A stretch of DNA of 32,055 nt from an uncultured Porphyromonas sp. (GCA_900539155.1 UQBE01000022.1:1-32055), one strand, 5' to 3'; shown: positions 23,101-31,933, counted from the stretch's first letter. Notes: a model not told the origin generated them from the letters alone. Program-made: numbers and translations.

Positions 23101-23775
23101 CTGTAGGGACGCACGATCGTGTCCAGTCGGAGGGCGTCCGTCCCCGTTAATGGTTACAGTGTCCCGATTACACGGTCTGTGCGTCCGTCCCCATTAAAAC
23201 CTTGACGCTGTAACCTTTGACACAACGGACGCCACTAGCCGTGACGACACCCTGTAGGGACGCACGGTCTGTGCGTCCGTCCCCGTTAAAACCTTGACGC
23301 TGTAACCTTTGACACAACGGACGCACAGACCGTGCGTCCCTACATAGCAACGTAACGGGTTACACGTATCGCCTTGACACAACGGACGCACAGACCGTGC
23401 GTCCCTACATGGCAACGTAACGGGTTACACGTATCGCCTTGATACAACGGACGCACAGACCGTGCGTCCCTACATAGCGACGTGAGGGGGGGGGAGGGCG
23501 TCCGTCCCCGTCAATGGTTACAGTGTCCCGACTGCACGTCATATCGTTCGACAACGGACGCTCGACCGAGCGTCCCTACAAAGGGTTACACGTATCGCTT
23601 TGACACAACGGACGCACAGACCGTGCGTCCGTCCCCGTTAATGGTTACAGTGTCCCGATTACACGTCATATCGTTCGACAACGGACGCCCTCCCACTAGA
23701 CACAATCGTGCGTCCCTACATGGCAACGTAACGGGTTACACGTATCGCTTTGACACAACGGATGCACCGCTCGTG
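23101..23775. repeat. GGACGCAC inverted/tandem repeat array
   Basis: About 675 bases built from GGACGCAC-loop-GTGCGTCC hairpins alternating with GTCCCCGTTAATGGTTACAG and ACGGGTTACACGTATCGC segments. The outer ends are inverted copies of each other (GTAGGGACGCACGATCGTGT on the left, ACACAATCGTGCGTCCCTAC on the right). Inside, a 65-bp unit starting GACACAACGG or GATACAACGG is tandemly repeated from 23311, 23376 and 23441. The array ends just before the stop codon of the DprA-like gene. There is no gene and no CRISPR structure. Confidence 0.85.
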
Positions 23776-23780
23776 GGGTG

Positions 23781-24236
23781 TCACAGGAGCTGCGCCTTGT
23801 CGCGGTACTGGTCGTACAGCTGTGCCAGTGCGCTCTCGGGGCTGATATATCCGAAGACTAGTCTGTCGGCTAGCTTTGCTATGTACTCATTGCGGTAAAT
23901 CGCAGCACTCCGCCCCACACGCACAGCACGTGGTGCCGTAGAGATACATAGCAGTCGCCCCGCATCGAGCGGTGCGTGAAGCTCCGTGGGTAGCTCTTTG
24001 TAGAGAGCACGTGCTAGGACCATGATGACTGGTTGCTCCTGCTGGAGGAGAAGTCGCAGCACGTCTCGCTCTATCTCAGCGTGAAAGCCACTCACCACAG
24101 CACCGACCGTGCCAGCCACATCTGTCGCCCAGTCGTAGCAGCGTAGCACGGCTCCACTAGACACGTGACGTGACGAGAGGAAGCCCACGGTCGTCCCCTC
24201 TAGTAGCGACTTATTGCCTAGGTAAGCGACTGGCAT
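23781..24236 (-). CDS. DprA/Smf-like Rossmann-fold protein
   Basis: About 151 residues from the ATG at 24236 (MPVAYLGNKSLLEGTTVGFL); a GTG at 24242 would add two residues. It resembles the core of DprA (DNA-processing protein): VGFLSSRHVSSGAVLRCYDW aligns with the first Rossmann strand and serine-rich loop, VVSGFHAEIERDVLRLLLQQ with the ISGxAxGID-type segment, QPVIMVLARAL with the following strand, and SAAIYRNEYIAKLADRLVFG with the xRNxIIAxLSD helix. It lacks DprA's SAM-like and winged-helix domains. The gene is the last of the four-gene leftward operon, 15 bases after the 212-aa gene. In a methylase-helicase operon it may bind ssDNA or a nucleotide ligand. Homology is by eye. Confidence 0.65.
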   Translation of the reverse strand: MPVAYLGNKSLLEGTTVGFLSSRHVSSGAVLRCYDWATDVAGTVGAVVSGFHAEIERDVLRLLLQQEQPVIMVLARALYKELPTELHAPLDAGRLLCISTAPRAVRVGRSAAIYRNEYIAKLADRLVFGYISPESALAQLYDQYRDKAQLL

Positions 24237-24251
24237 AGCCACTGAGACAGG

Positions 24252-24890
24252 TCACTCTTTTAGCGCATACTCTAGCTCAACCTCTAGCCCCAAGCCTAGC
24301 GCATCCGATATGCGGTCAATAAACTTCTTCTTAGACTCATTGCTACAGTTGGTCATTAGGAACCAACCTCCTCCAAGAGGTTTCTGAGCTTTCCTGTACG
24401 CAGATTTCATAGCACGCTGTTTACTAATCAGTGGCATTCTACAGCAAGTAAACGCCTCACGTTCGGAGACTTTACGCACTTCATCTACACCTATTATTTT
24501 GACAGTCTCTACGAAGGTATCCCTTCCGCTCAATCCCGCTATGACCCGTCCATTAGGAAAGCGGACAATCATCTGCGGGGATTTCGCCCTAGTCTTTCGT
24601 ACTTTAGTCGTTGAGGGCTCTTCCTGTGGTTTCTCATCAGGGGCTTTCTGAGAAGCTATCTGTATAGAGATAGGCTCCTCAGGGATATAGCACACAGATA
24701 TATCGAGCCACAACTCACGCTTTATGGGCTGTAGCACAGACTCAAGTGCCTGAGCAATGAGCGGTTGTATCTGCTCTTGGATCTCCAGCTCCTCCAGCAG
24801 ACGGATACGCTCTTCTACCGTCTCTGGCAGAGCCTCTCCTAGGCTGAGTAGCGTATCTCTTGTCTTGTATAAGTCACTTAGTTCTGACAT
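24252..24890 (-). CDS. Unassigned 212-aa protein of the methylase-helicase operon
   Basis: I do not recognise a named family. The N-terminal third is a predicted coiled, acidic helix (ETVEERIRLLEELEIQEQIQ). The middle is a low-complexity linker rich in Lys, Pro and Glu (about 85-105). The C-terminal half is a compact alpha/beta domain: MIVRFPNGRVIAGLSGRDTF, VETVKIIGVDEVRKVSE, LGGGWFLMTNCSNESKKKFI and a final LGLGLEVELEYAL. From memory, a similar C-terminal domain (FPxG ... IGxxxV ... GGxxxxTxSSxxxK) recurs beside restriction and nuclease genes, but I cannot confirm this. It sits 24 bases after the methylase and before the DprA-like gene, so it is probably a subunit or adaptor. Confidence 0.75.
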   Translation of the reverse strand: MSELSDLYKTRDTLLSLGEALPETVEERIRLLEELEIQEQIQPLIAQALESVLQPIKRELWLDISVCYIPEEPISIQIASQKAPDEKPQEEPSTTKVRKTRAKSPQMIVRFPNGRVIAGLSGRDTFVETVKIIGVDEVRKVSEREAFTCCRMPLISKQRAMKSAYRKAQKPLGGGWFLMTNCSNESKKKFIDRISDALGLGLEVELEYALKE

Positions 24891-24914
24891 AGCTGTATAT
24901 AGTTTGATTGATTA

Positions 24915-27900
24915 TTATTCGTCTCTGTCTGCCTGTAACTCATCGCCCATACGATACTTGATATCGTAGTTGATGATGAAGTCTAGTTCCTCTTCGGTAA
25001 AGCCGTAATGCTCCGCCAAGACCTTGTCTATCTCATCAATGATCGGCTTGGAGTATTTGATAAAGAAGTGTTGCTTATCCATTGTAAAGGACCTTCCTTT
25101 CTTTGAATAAGATCGAGTGAGGACTTGACTATGGTCTTGATAATCCTGCTGCAATGTCTTACCTAACTGCGCCAAGCGTTGTTTTTTCTCTTTGTCTAGA
25201 GATGCAAGACTGAAGTAAAGATTAAAGTCTCGTGAGTTGACGACCTGACAACTGGACCAAATGATGTAGTGAAGGAAAAACAGCGTAGAAGAAAGTAAGG
25301 CAATTGCAACCATACAGTCTTCCTCTTTAGCAAAGTATAGAGGCTTCATTTCACCTGTAACCTTATCTACGCCATCTTCTTTAAATAGCGGAACATCAGA
25401 CAAAACCTTAAACCAATATTGCACCGCTCTAAAGTAGTAAAGACAATGAGAGCTAGAAGTACAAAAATCTAAGGCAAAGATACGTCCGTTTGACTTGACT
25501 CGCATCTTGTCTAGAATTTCAAAAGCCAAGTCGGAGGGGATCTTAGGAATCGAACCTTTAACTTGAGTATCTGTCACTCTAGCATAGCTAAGCGTTGAAA
25601 ACAAAGAGCTTCGAAAGTCTTCGTACCATTTATAATATCCAGAAGCATACGTTTGTTCCTTTACGTCTTGCTTATACATAATAATGGAAAGTCTTAGCTC
25701 AGCTCCCTCGAAGAGTTTGGAAGGTCGCAAAGAGTAGCTGCTTAGCCAAGCTCTACGCTCACTCAATATGATGTTTTGCAGAGGAAGCATTTTATCTGCA
25801 CTGATACAACTAATTGGCACAATCATACCAAAGTGACCTTTTTGCGAAAGCAGAGAAGAACTCCTTTCAACACAATACGCATACAGGTTGGAGCAACTCT
25901 TTGTTTGATATTGAGATCCAATAGAGTATGTGGCTGATTTAGCACTGTACACCACATACGGCGGATTACCGATGATGACGTCAAAGCCTCCATGCTCAGC
26001 GATGATCTCGTAATACTCTGCGATCCAGTGGAAGGGTTGATAGTCAGCAAGCCAACGGTCGTAGTCCGCCACCGCAACATTCATAGTAGCCATAAAGAGT
26101 TGGAGATTCAGTATCTCGTTGAAGTCGGCTAGACGCTCACGGAGTTCCACCTTTGCCGTGACAAAAGACTCCATATCCTCCTGCTGCGTGAGCTGTATAT
26201 CTCTAAAGCGTCTATAAGCCATAGAGACCTTTTGCATCTCAGTCTTGGCAAGCTGCTCATACTCGGCACTGGTGAAGATGTCGGCACTATAAGCTTGGTA
26301 GACCTCCTGCTCAGTGGCGTAGCCGACGAGCGTATTGCCACAGCGGATGTTGAAGTCGATATCGGGGAGAGGGTCTAGCCCAAGATTGTCTGCTCGCTGG
26401 TCAACCTCTACGACGGCTACCATCTTGAGGAAGAGTCGTAGCTTGGCTATCTCGACAGCCTCTGCCATGATGTCTACGCCATAGAGGTTGCGCAGGATGA
26501 TGCTCTTGTAGATGAAGTACTGTATGTTGGATCGGTAGCGGCTCTCTATCTCTCCCAGCTCATCGACGAAGAGCTGCTCATGCTCGCTGTGGAAGCTCTC
26601 CATACGACTGATGCAGGTCTCGTAGAGTGGCTCTAGGATATTCATCGCAGCAAAGAGGAAGGCGCCCGACCCGCAGGTAGGGTCTAGTATAGTGACCTCA
26701 CGGAGTGCCTTGTAGCAGTGGGCTATGAGACGATGACTATCGGTCTGCTCGAGGAGATCCTGTACGAAGGTGCGTATGTCGAGATTGTAGGTGATGAAGT
26801 CGTTTGCCTCGTGTATCTCTCCGCTCTGGATCTTAGCGAGGGTCTCGTCGCAGTGCTGTAGTCTCTCGATGGTCTCACGCCATATCTCGGTGGGTAGTCC
26901 CCAGGTGGCGGGTGAGGGGCTGTTCCACTCAGCACGTCGCTCTAGTAGGTGGGGCTGTGTGGTGTCTAATCCCTGCGCCACCTCTTGCGGTATCTGCTCC
27001 CGCCAGTCTGCAGTGTAGCCATGTCGTGCTGCTGCAAAGAGGTAGCGCGCGCCACCCGTCTGCAACATCTGCCAGACGGCACCTTGTGGAGCAAAGAGGG
27101 TGCGCATCTCCTGGGTGGCGTGGCTGACCTTGTCGAGGAGATAAGGGAGGATGCAGTTGCGCCCGATATACTCGGTGATATCTTCCTTAGTATAGTAGGC
27201 CCCCATCTGAGCACGGTCGTTGATATACTGCTCGAAGATGTATCCCAGCACGTCGGGGTTGATGTCTCGTCCCGTGGCTGAGATGCGTGTGTCTAGGTGC
27301 CAGCGCCACTGATCGAAGAACTTAAAGAGTCGCTCGAAGGCTTCGTCCGCTATATCTATCTCCTGATAGTCACGCTCTATCTGATGCAGGTCAAACATAC
27401 CGCCATTGAGATAGGGTATGCGCCCGAAGCGCTCCTCAAAGTGGGGATCATGGCCGGGTCTATTGAGTCCGTCACGAAAGAGATGCACGAGGAAGTCCCG
27501 ATAGAAGCTCTTGTAAAACTGTCCCTCGCCATGCTGCTCCTGACACCAGCGTAGCTTGTTATTGAGATAATCGGTGTCTTGGTCTAGGAAGCCTTTCTTC
27601 TGTATGAAGTAGCAAAACATGAGTCGATTGAGCATGACGGAGGCGTACCACTGCTTATTGCGATTGTCCCGCTCCCCTATCTGATCATCGATGCCGGTGA
27701 TAAAGCTGACGAACTCGTGATGCTCCTTTCTAAACCCACGATAGAAGTCCTTGGTGATACGCTCACTATTGACGGCAAAGGTCTGCTGTATGCGCTGCTG
27801 TACATCTACGATGGTGGTCACCTCCTCGAGTCCGAAGATGAGCCCCCCGATCTTCTCGTAGAGGAAGTCTGCCTGCTCGACGGTGGCGTACTCAATGGTG

Positions 27901-28235
27901 ACGATGTCTCGCTTGTCGACCTTCCTGACGGGTGTAACCCACTGATGATGCTCGCTATCCTGTAGCCTATAGATGGCTATATAGTCCTGTGCTATGCGTC
28001 GCAGGCGTACATCTATGCGCCTACAGAGAGCTGGTGTGGGTATCTCTGCGACGATGCACTCGAGGACCTGTAGCCCACTGCGCTCGGCGATGGTCGTAAA
28101 GTGATACGCATGCTCATCTATACGTATGACGGGGAGTGAGGCGGTGCCTGGATAGTTGTTCCACCCCATCTCGGAGATAAACATCTCCCGGAGGTTGCCC
28201 TGTCGTAGTAATGCCTTGAAGGTTGCTTTGTTCAT
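24915..28235 (-). CDS. N6-adenine DNA methyltransferase, Eco57I/PglX-like
   Basis: SAM-dependent DNA methyltransferase of 1106 residues, probably the self-marking part of a defence system. An N-terminal helical region (about 1-310) leads to GYIFEQYINDRAQMGAYYT (about 329-347), the usual opening of Eco57I/PglX-type methylases. Motif I is LDPTCGSGAFLFAA (about 516-529), followed by NLYGVDIMAEAVEIAKLRLF and FNIRCGNTLVGYA. Catalytic motif IV is VIIGNPPYVVYS (about 752-763). The C-terminal 300 residues contain CQVVNSRDFNLYF, like TaqI_C/target-recognition regions. I see no PD-(D/E)xK nuclease motif at the N-terminus, so cutting would depend on the neighbouring helicase-PLD protein. It lies 15 bases after the helicase gene and 24 bases before the next gene. 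Confidence 0.9.
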   Translation of the reverse strand: MNKATFKALLRQGNLREMFISEMGWNNYPGTASLPVIRIDEHAYHFTTIAERSGLQVLECIVAEIPTPALCRRIDVRLRRIAQDYIAIYRLQDSEHHQWVTPVRKVDKRDIVTIEYATVEQADFLYEKIGGLIFGLEEVTTIVDVQQRIQQTFAVNSERITKDFYRGFRKEHHEFVSFITGIDDQIGERDNRNKQWYASVMLNRLMFCYFIQKKGFLDQDTDYLNNKLRWCQEQHGEGQFYKSFYRDFLVHLFRDGLNRPGHDPHFEERFGRIPYLNGGMFDLHQIERDYQEIDIADEAFERLFKFFDQWRWHLDTRISATGRDINPDVLGYIFEQYINDRAQMGAYYTKEDITEYIGRNCILPYLLDKVSHATQEMRTLFAPQGAVWQMLQTGGARYLFAAARHGYTADWREQIPQEVAQGLDTTQPHLLERRAEWNSPSPATWGLPTEIWRETIERLQHCDETLAKIQSGEIHEANDFITYNLDIRTFVQDLLEQTDSHRLIAHCYKALREVTILDPTCGSGAFLFAAMNILEPLYETCISRMESFHSEHEQLFVDELGEIESRYRSNIQYFIYKSIILRNLYGVDIMAEAVEIAKLRLFLKMVAVVEVDQRADNLGLDPLPDIDFNIRCGNTLVGYATEQEVYQAYSADIFTSAEYEQLAKTEMQKVSMAYRRFRDIQLTQQEDMESFVTAKVELRERLADFNEILNLQLFMATMNVAVADYDRWLADYQPFHWIAEYYEIIAEHGGFDVIIGNPPYVVYSAKSATYSIGSQYQTKSCSNLYAYCVERSSSLLSQKGHFGMIVPISCISADKMLPLQNIILSERRAWLSSYSLRPSKLFEGAELRLSIIMYKQDVKEQTYASGYYKWYEDFRSSLFSTLSYARVTDTQVKGSIPKIPSDLAFEILDKMRVKSNGRIFALDFCTSSSHCLYYFRAVQYWFKVLSDVPLFKEDGVDKVTGEMKPLYFAKEEDCMVAIALLSSTLFFLHYIIWSSCQVVNSRDFNLYFSLASLDKEKKQRLAQLGKTLQQDYQDHSQVLTRSYSKKGRSFTMDKQHFFIKYSKPIIDEIDKVLAEHYGFTEEELDFIINYDIKYRMGDELQADRDE

Positions 28236-28250
28236 ACCGTTTGCGTGGGT

Positions 28251-31200
28251 TTAATGATTGTCTCTGATACCTAGTGAGCAGATGATGGTGTTGTCTCTAT
28301 GCTGTGCGCTCTCCTCGTCGATACGACAGAAGATGCCCTCACGGCTCATATCTAGTATCTCCTTTACGATGTCGTCTGCCGAGAGCCTATCGGATCGTAG
28401 CATACGACCTAGGGTGAGCTTGGTCTGCTCTCGTAGCGGATAGTTGTACACCTGATCTATGGCGATCTTGACCTGATCCTCAACCTCCTTGGTGTAGAAA
28501 AGATCGTAGGTGTGCTGGTCAATATAGTCGCTCAGTAGCTTGTAGACACGGTAGCGCGTACTAAAGCGCCCACCGAGAGTGCCAGATGTGGCAGCACCGC
28601 TATCCTGCTGGTCGAGCATCTGCACGGTCTGCTGGACCAGCTGGTGATGTAGCTCGAGAGGCTCTACGGAGGGGGTGTCTGCCTTACAGCGGAGTGCCTC
28701 CAAGATACGCTTCTGCGACTGGGTGATGACCTGCCCCTCCTGATCTAGGTAGGTGAGTATGTCGTAGTCACTAGCGGTACGGGCGTAGGTGATGACACCC
28801 TCTGTGTGGTCGCCCTCAGAGCTCTTAGTGCTGTAGAGGAGGTTCTCCAAATTAGGGATTGTCTGCTCCAGTGTGGGGTCGGCCTCGATAGCAGCTTTCC
28901 ATATCTCGTAGGCTTGTGAGGTGAGGTCTACATCAGTCTCCTCGTCGTCCTCGCCATCGAGTATGCCACTACGCTCGTTGTACATGTCTCGTAGGTTCTG
29001 CTCATTGCCTTCGAAAAACTGCTCGTCACTGCCCACGATGTCGGCGTTTTGGTTGATGCGTCTGTTGAGTCGCTCTCGTAGCTTGATGATCTTCTCTACG
29101 CCCTCTGCTGGGAAGAATGAGTAGCAGTAGATGTTACTTGCCGTCTGCCCGATACGGTCTACACGTCCGGCTCGCTGTATGAGTCTGATGATCGCCCAGG
29201 GTAGGTCATAATTGACTACAACGTGGGCATCCTGCAGGTTATGCCCCTCAGAGAGTACGTCTGTGGCGATGAGTACACGTGTCTGCTGGTCGAGGGAAAG
29301 GTCTGCCTTGTCATTGCTGATGGGTGAGAAGCGGGTCGCTATGGCAGAGGGATTGTCAGAATCACCTGTAGCGACGCCGACATGAGTCATGCCTCGATTG
29401 CGCAGCTGATTGTAGATGTAGTGTGCTGTGTCGCTGTACTGCGTGAAGACTATGACCTTGTCATCTTTATGCTCTGATCTGGTGAGTAGATGATGGAGTG
29501 CGTTGAGCTTTTGGTCAGTCTCTTGTTGCCACGCTCCGCATAGCTCGATCATCTGTATGATGAGCTGGGAGTCACTTTTTATCTGCTTCTTAAGGGTCTG
29601 CTTGAAGTATTCGGAGGATAGCCATGTGACATTGCCGCGCTCACGTATGGTGTCGTAGTGCTCCTGCGCCCGCTGCATATAAGAGGCTGCATCAGTAGGT
29701 ATGGCAAGCGTAGCTCCTGTGACGGAAGGGGTATCTGGTGCTTCACCCAGTAGAGCATCGTCTCTATCTACATCCTCGCTGTACTCCTCGGGGAGTGCAT
29801 TGTCATCACCTATGGGTAGCGGTAGCTTATTGTCTAGAGCGTATATGTACAGGTAGTTGCGCAGGAGGTGGCGGTAGAGTGTCAGCAGGAAGGAGAAGCC
29901 ACTCGAGTCTATCCTCTTGAAGAAGGTACTCCTACAGAAGCCCATCATACGCTGTCCCGCCTTGGAGAGATTGTCTATAATCAGCTGATCTGCCACAGAT
30001 GCCTCGTCTCGCTTGTCTGGCTTGATGTACTTACTGAGCCCATAGCGTGGTAGCTGGAGCTGCTCCATGAGTTCGATCATCTGATCGGAGTATAGTCGAC
30101 TATACTGGTCGCCTGGGTCGGTGGGGAACTTGATCGACTTAGGTCGTCTCTCGGGGAAGTAAGAGTGTGGCTGTCCGGATATCTCTAGGTATCGTCTGCC
30201 GTCGGGGGCTTCCTTGGCATAGTACTTCTTGATAAAGGAGCGTGTGCGACGTACTAAGAAGAGCTTCATGAGTTCGTTCCAGTCCTCTATATAGGTGCTC
30301 TGCTCAAATGCCTTGATGCTACGGACGAATATGTCTGGGTGTCTCTCGGCAAAGGCGCGCTCTCCTCCTAGCGAGCGGATATACTCCTCGGGGCGTATGC
30401 CTAGGTCTTGATCTTCACTGAGAAAGAGTCGTAACTGGGTGCTGAGGTCTTTGTACTCCTTATTATATGGTGTGGCCGTGAGGAGTAGCACTTTGCAATC
30501 TTGACGCTCGATGAGGGCTCGTATGTTTTGGTATCTCTTGCCTCCATTGCGCAGGTTGTGGCTCTCGTCGATGATCACTAGTCGATAGTGTCTAGAGTGG
30601 TCTGGGTCTATCGCCTTGGACATAGAGAGTACATCTGCCTTGAGGTCGTACTTGTCGATGTAGTGCTGCCACATAGTCTGCAGGCTGGCTGGGCAGACGA
30701 TGAGGGTGCTACCCTCGAAGTTCATCTCATAGATCTTAGCAATAGCACAGGCGGTAATGGTCTTGCCTAGTCCGACCACATCGCCGATCATAGCTCCTCC
30801 ACGCTTCTCGTTGTTGAGGTGGCGGGTGGCTATCTTGACTGCGTTTTGCTGGAAGTCGAGCAGCTCCTTGCGAAACTCGTGTGTGATGGTGAGCTCCTTG
30901 AGCCCCTTACGAGCCTCCTCGCTGAGGTGGTAAGCGACCTTGAGATAGATGTAATAAGGCGGTATCTCTCGCTCGGCAGCCCAGCTGTGGTCTATGGCGT
31001 TGATGAGCTCCTCAGAGATGTCTATACAGAAGCGATCCTCCCAGCGATCTTCAAACCAATTGGCAAACTTGCCTGTATCATCTTTGTCGGCAAACTCTGC
31101 ATTGAGCTCTCCCTGCTTTGTCAGACCCGCATAGGTCAGGTTGCTACTCCCCATGACGCATACACGAGGACAGGTGTAGTCATCCTTGTAAGCGACATAG

Positions 31201-31652
31201 AGCTTCGCATGCAAAGGCTCTCGTAGGTAAAGCTTGACGACGACTCGCCCCTCACGTAGCTGACGGGAGAGACGACGTAGCGTCACCTCGTCCTGACGAC
31301 TGGGTAGCCCGATGGTGAGTTGCTTCTTGAAGTCTCGAGCTATCTTGCGCTTACACTCCTGCACCATCTTGGCATCTGGTAGAGTACCATGGGTGCCATA
31401 AAGCATACGAATGTACTCCTCCTCGGGTCGATGCATACCGATCAAAAGACGACAACGCCTAAAGTACTCCTTATTGTCCTCCCGGACAGTAGCTCCTGAC
31501 AAAGCATCTACCTGATCCTCGATGAGTCCCCAGCCACGAAGGTTGAAGTACCCTACACAGCAGTCTAGTCGCTGCATATTGGGAGAGGTTAGAATGCGCT
31601 TGAATCCCTGCTCGAAGGTGTTGTCATCTATATTGTCGTATATCTGGGCCAT
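28251..31652 (-). CDS. PLD-nuclease/SNF2 helicase fusion (DISARM/BREX-like)
   Basis: Large ATP-dependent DNA translocase with a nuclease-like N-terminus, about 1133 residues. I start it at the ATG at 31652 (MAQIYDNIDDNTFEQGFKRI); a GTG at 31715 lies upstream of the likely promoter. A phospholipase-D-like domain spans about 20-230: HAKLYVAYKDD (about 147-157) and VMGSSNLTYAGL (about 165-176) form one HKD motif. The SNF2 helicase follows: Walker A GDVVGLGKTITAC (about 287-299), box II VIIDESHNL (about 356-364), motif III LLLTATPYN, then VFTQYSDTAHYI, VLIATDVLSEGHNL and motif VI RLIQRAGRVDRIGQ (about 818-831). The C-terminal 270 residues are helical. It is the first gene of the operon with the methylase, the 212-aa and the DprA-like genes. 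Known parallels are DrmD/DrmC of DISARM. Confidence 0.9.
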   Translation of the reverse strand: MAQIYDNIDDNTFEQGFKRILTSPNMQRLDCCVGYFNLRGWGLIEDQVDALSGATVREDNKEYFRRCRLLIGMHRPEEEYIRMLYGTHGTLPDAKMVQECKRKIARDFKKQLTIGLPSRQDEVTLRRLSRQLREGRVVVKLYLREPLHAKLYVAYKDDYTCPRVCVMGSSNLTYAGLTKQGELNAEFADKDDTGKFANWFEDRWEDRFCIDISEELINAIDHSWAAEREIPPYYIYLKVAYHLSEEARKGLKELTITHEFRKELLDFQQNAVKIATRHLNNEKRGGAMIGDVVGLGKTITACAIAKIYEMNFEGSTLIVCPASLQTMWQHYIDKYDLKADVLSMSKAIDPDHSRHYRLVIIDESHNLRNGGKRYQNIRALIERQDCKVLLLTATPYNKEYKDLSTQLRLFLSEDQDLGIRPEEYIRSLGGERAFAERHPDIFVRSIKAFEQSTYIEDWNELMKLFLVRRTRSFIKKYYAKEAPDGRRYLEISGQPHSYFPERRPKSIKFPTDPGDQYSRLYSDQMIELMEQLQLPRYGLSKYIKPDKRDEASVADQLIIDNLSKAGQRMMGFCRSTFFKRIDSSGFSFLLTLYRHLLRNYLYIYALDNKLPLPIGDDNALPEEYSEDVDRDDALLGEAPDTPSVTGATLAIPTDAASYMQRAQEHYDTIRERGNVTWLSSEYFKQTLKKQIKSDSQLIIQMIELCGAWQQETDQKLNALHHLLTRSEHKDDKVIVFTQYSDTAHYIYNQLRNRGMTHVGVATGDSDNPSAIATRFSPISNDKADLSLDQQTRVLIATDVLSEGHNLQDAHVVVNYDLPWAIIRLIQRAGRVDRIGQTASNIYCYSFFPAEGVEKIIKLRERLNRRINQNADIVGSDEQFFEGNEQNLRDMYNERSGILDGEDDEETDVDLTSQAYEIWKAAIEADPTLEQTIPNLENLLYSTKSSEGDHTEGVITYARTASDYDILTYLDQEGQVITQSQKRILEALRCKADTPSVEPLELHHQLVQQTVQMLDQQDSGAATSGTLGGRFSTRYRVYKLLSDYIDQHTYDLFYTKEVEDQVKIAIDQVYNYPLREQTKLTLGRMLRSDRLSADDIVKEILDMSREGIFCRIDEESAQHRDNTIICSLGIRDNH

Positions 31653-31688
31653 CTCTACTTCTTTTTTGCGGTTAAAGCCTTTACCCTT

Positions 31689-31696
31689 CAAATTTA
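31689..31696 (-). promoter_or_regulatory. -7 box of the helicase-methylase operon
   Basis: TAAATTTG on the minus strand matches TAnnTTTG and lies 36 bases before the ATG at 31652. This supports that start over the upstream GTG at 31715. Confidence 0.55.
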
Positions 31697-31871
31697 CAGA
31701 TAATTGTAGAGACACACACCACTCCTAGATGCGAGTCACGCATTACGCCGAATAGTCCCGTCTAGAGACGCCCAGCCCAAGCTCCAGCCTCATCCTCAGT
31801 ATCAGATCGTCTGAGTGTACGAGCGGAGTGCTTCGTTTGACACCTCATAGGGTGTCTGCGACCCGCTTAAC

Positions 31872-31897
31872 CCCCGAGAGGTATGCTCGGGGATTTT
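31872..31897 (+). terminator. Hairpin with short T-run near right edge
   Basis: CCCCGAG (31872-31878) pairs with CTCGGGG (31886-31892), followed by ATTTT. A second hairpin GACACC-TCATAG-GGTGTC lies about 25 bases upstream. No plus-strand gene precedes it in the window, so it could terminate a short RNA or be part of a leader. No gene is seen in 31716-32055. Confidence 0.45.
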
Positions 31898-31925
31898 GAC
31901 AGCAGGCACCCCTCGGTCGGTGTCG

Positions 31926-31933
31926 TACCTTTG
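31926..31933 (+). promoter_or_regulatory. -7 box for a gene beyond the right edge
   Basis: TACCTTTG, identical to the boxes of tRNA-Ser and tRNA-Phe copy 1, points right. No start codon with a long frame follows inside the window, so the gene or RNA it serves is outside or begins at the very edge. Confidence 0.45.

Noticed and set aside
22810..23114. Several open frames across the CCACGTGG block on both strands, with look-alike frames near 5014-5199
   Set aside because: The predicted peptides simply read through palindromes and are mutually overlapping; the conserved thing is the DNA repeat, not a protein.
23311..23484. 65-bp tandem repeats that could be taken for a CRISPR array
   Set aside because: The full 65-bp units repeat without unique spacers, the unit contains its own inverted repeat, and no cas genes are present.
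23168..23898. Open frames across the GGACGCAC array
   Set aside because: They translate repeat units in several frames and have no start context or known composition.
24915..28235. Methylase as a self-contained type IIG restriction enzyme
   Set aside because: No PD-(D/E)xK motif could be seen in the N-terminal region, and it is paired with a separate helicase-nuclease gene.
31653..31715. Upstream GTG start adding 21 residues to the helicase
   Set aside because: The start is GTG, and the likely -7 box TAAATTTG at 31696-31689 lies inside the extension; the ATG at 31652 gives a natural N-terminus.
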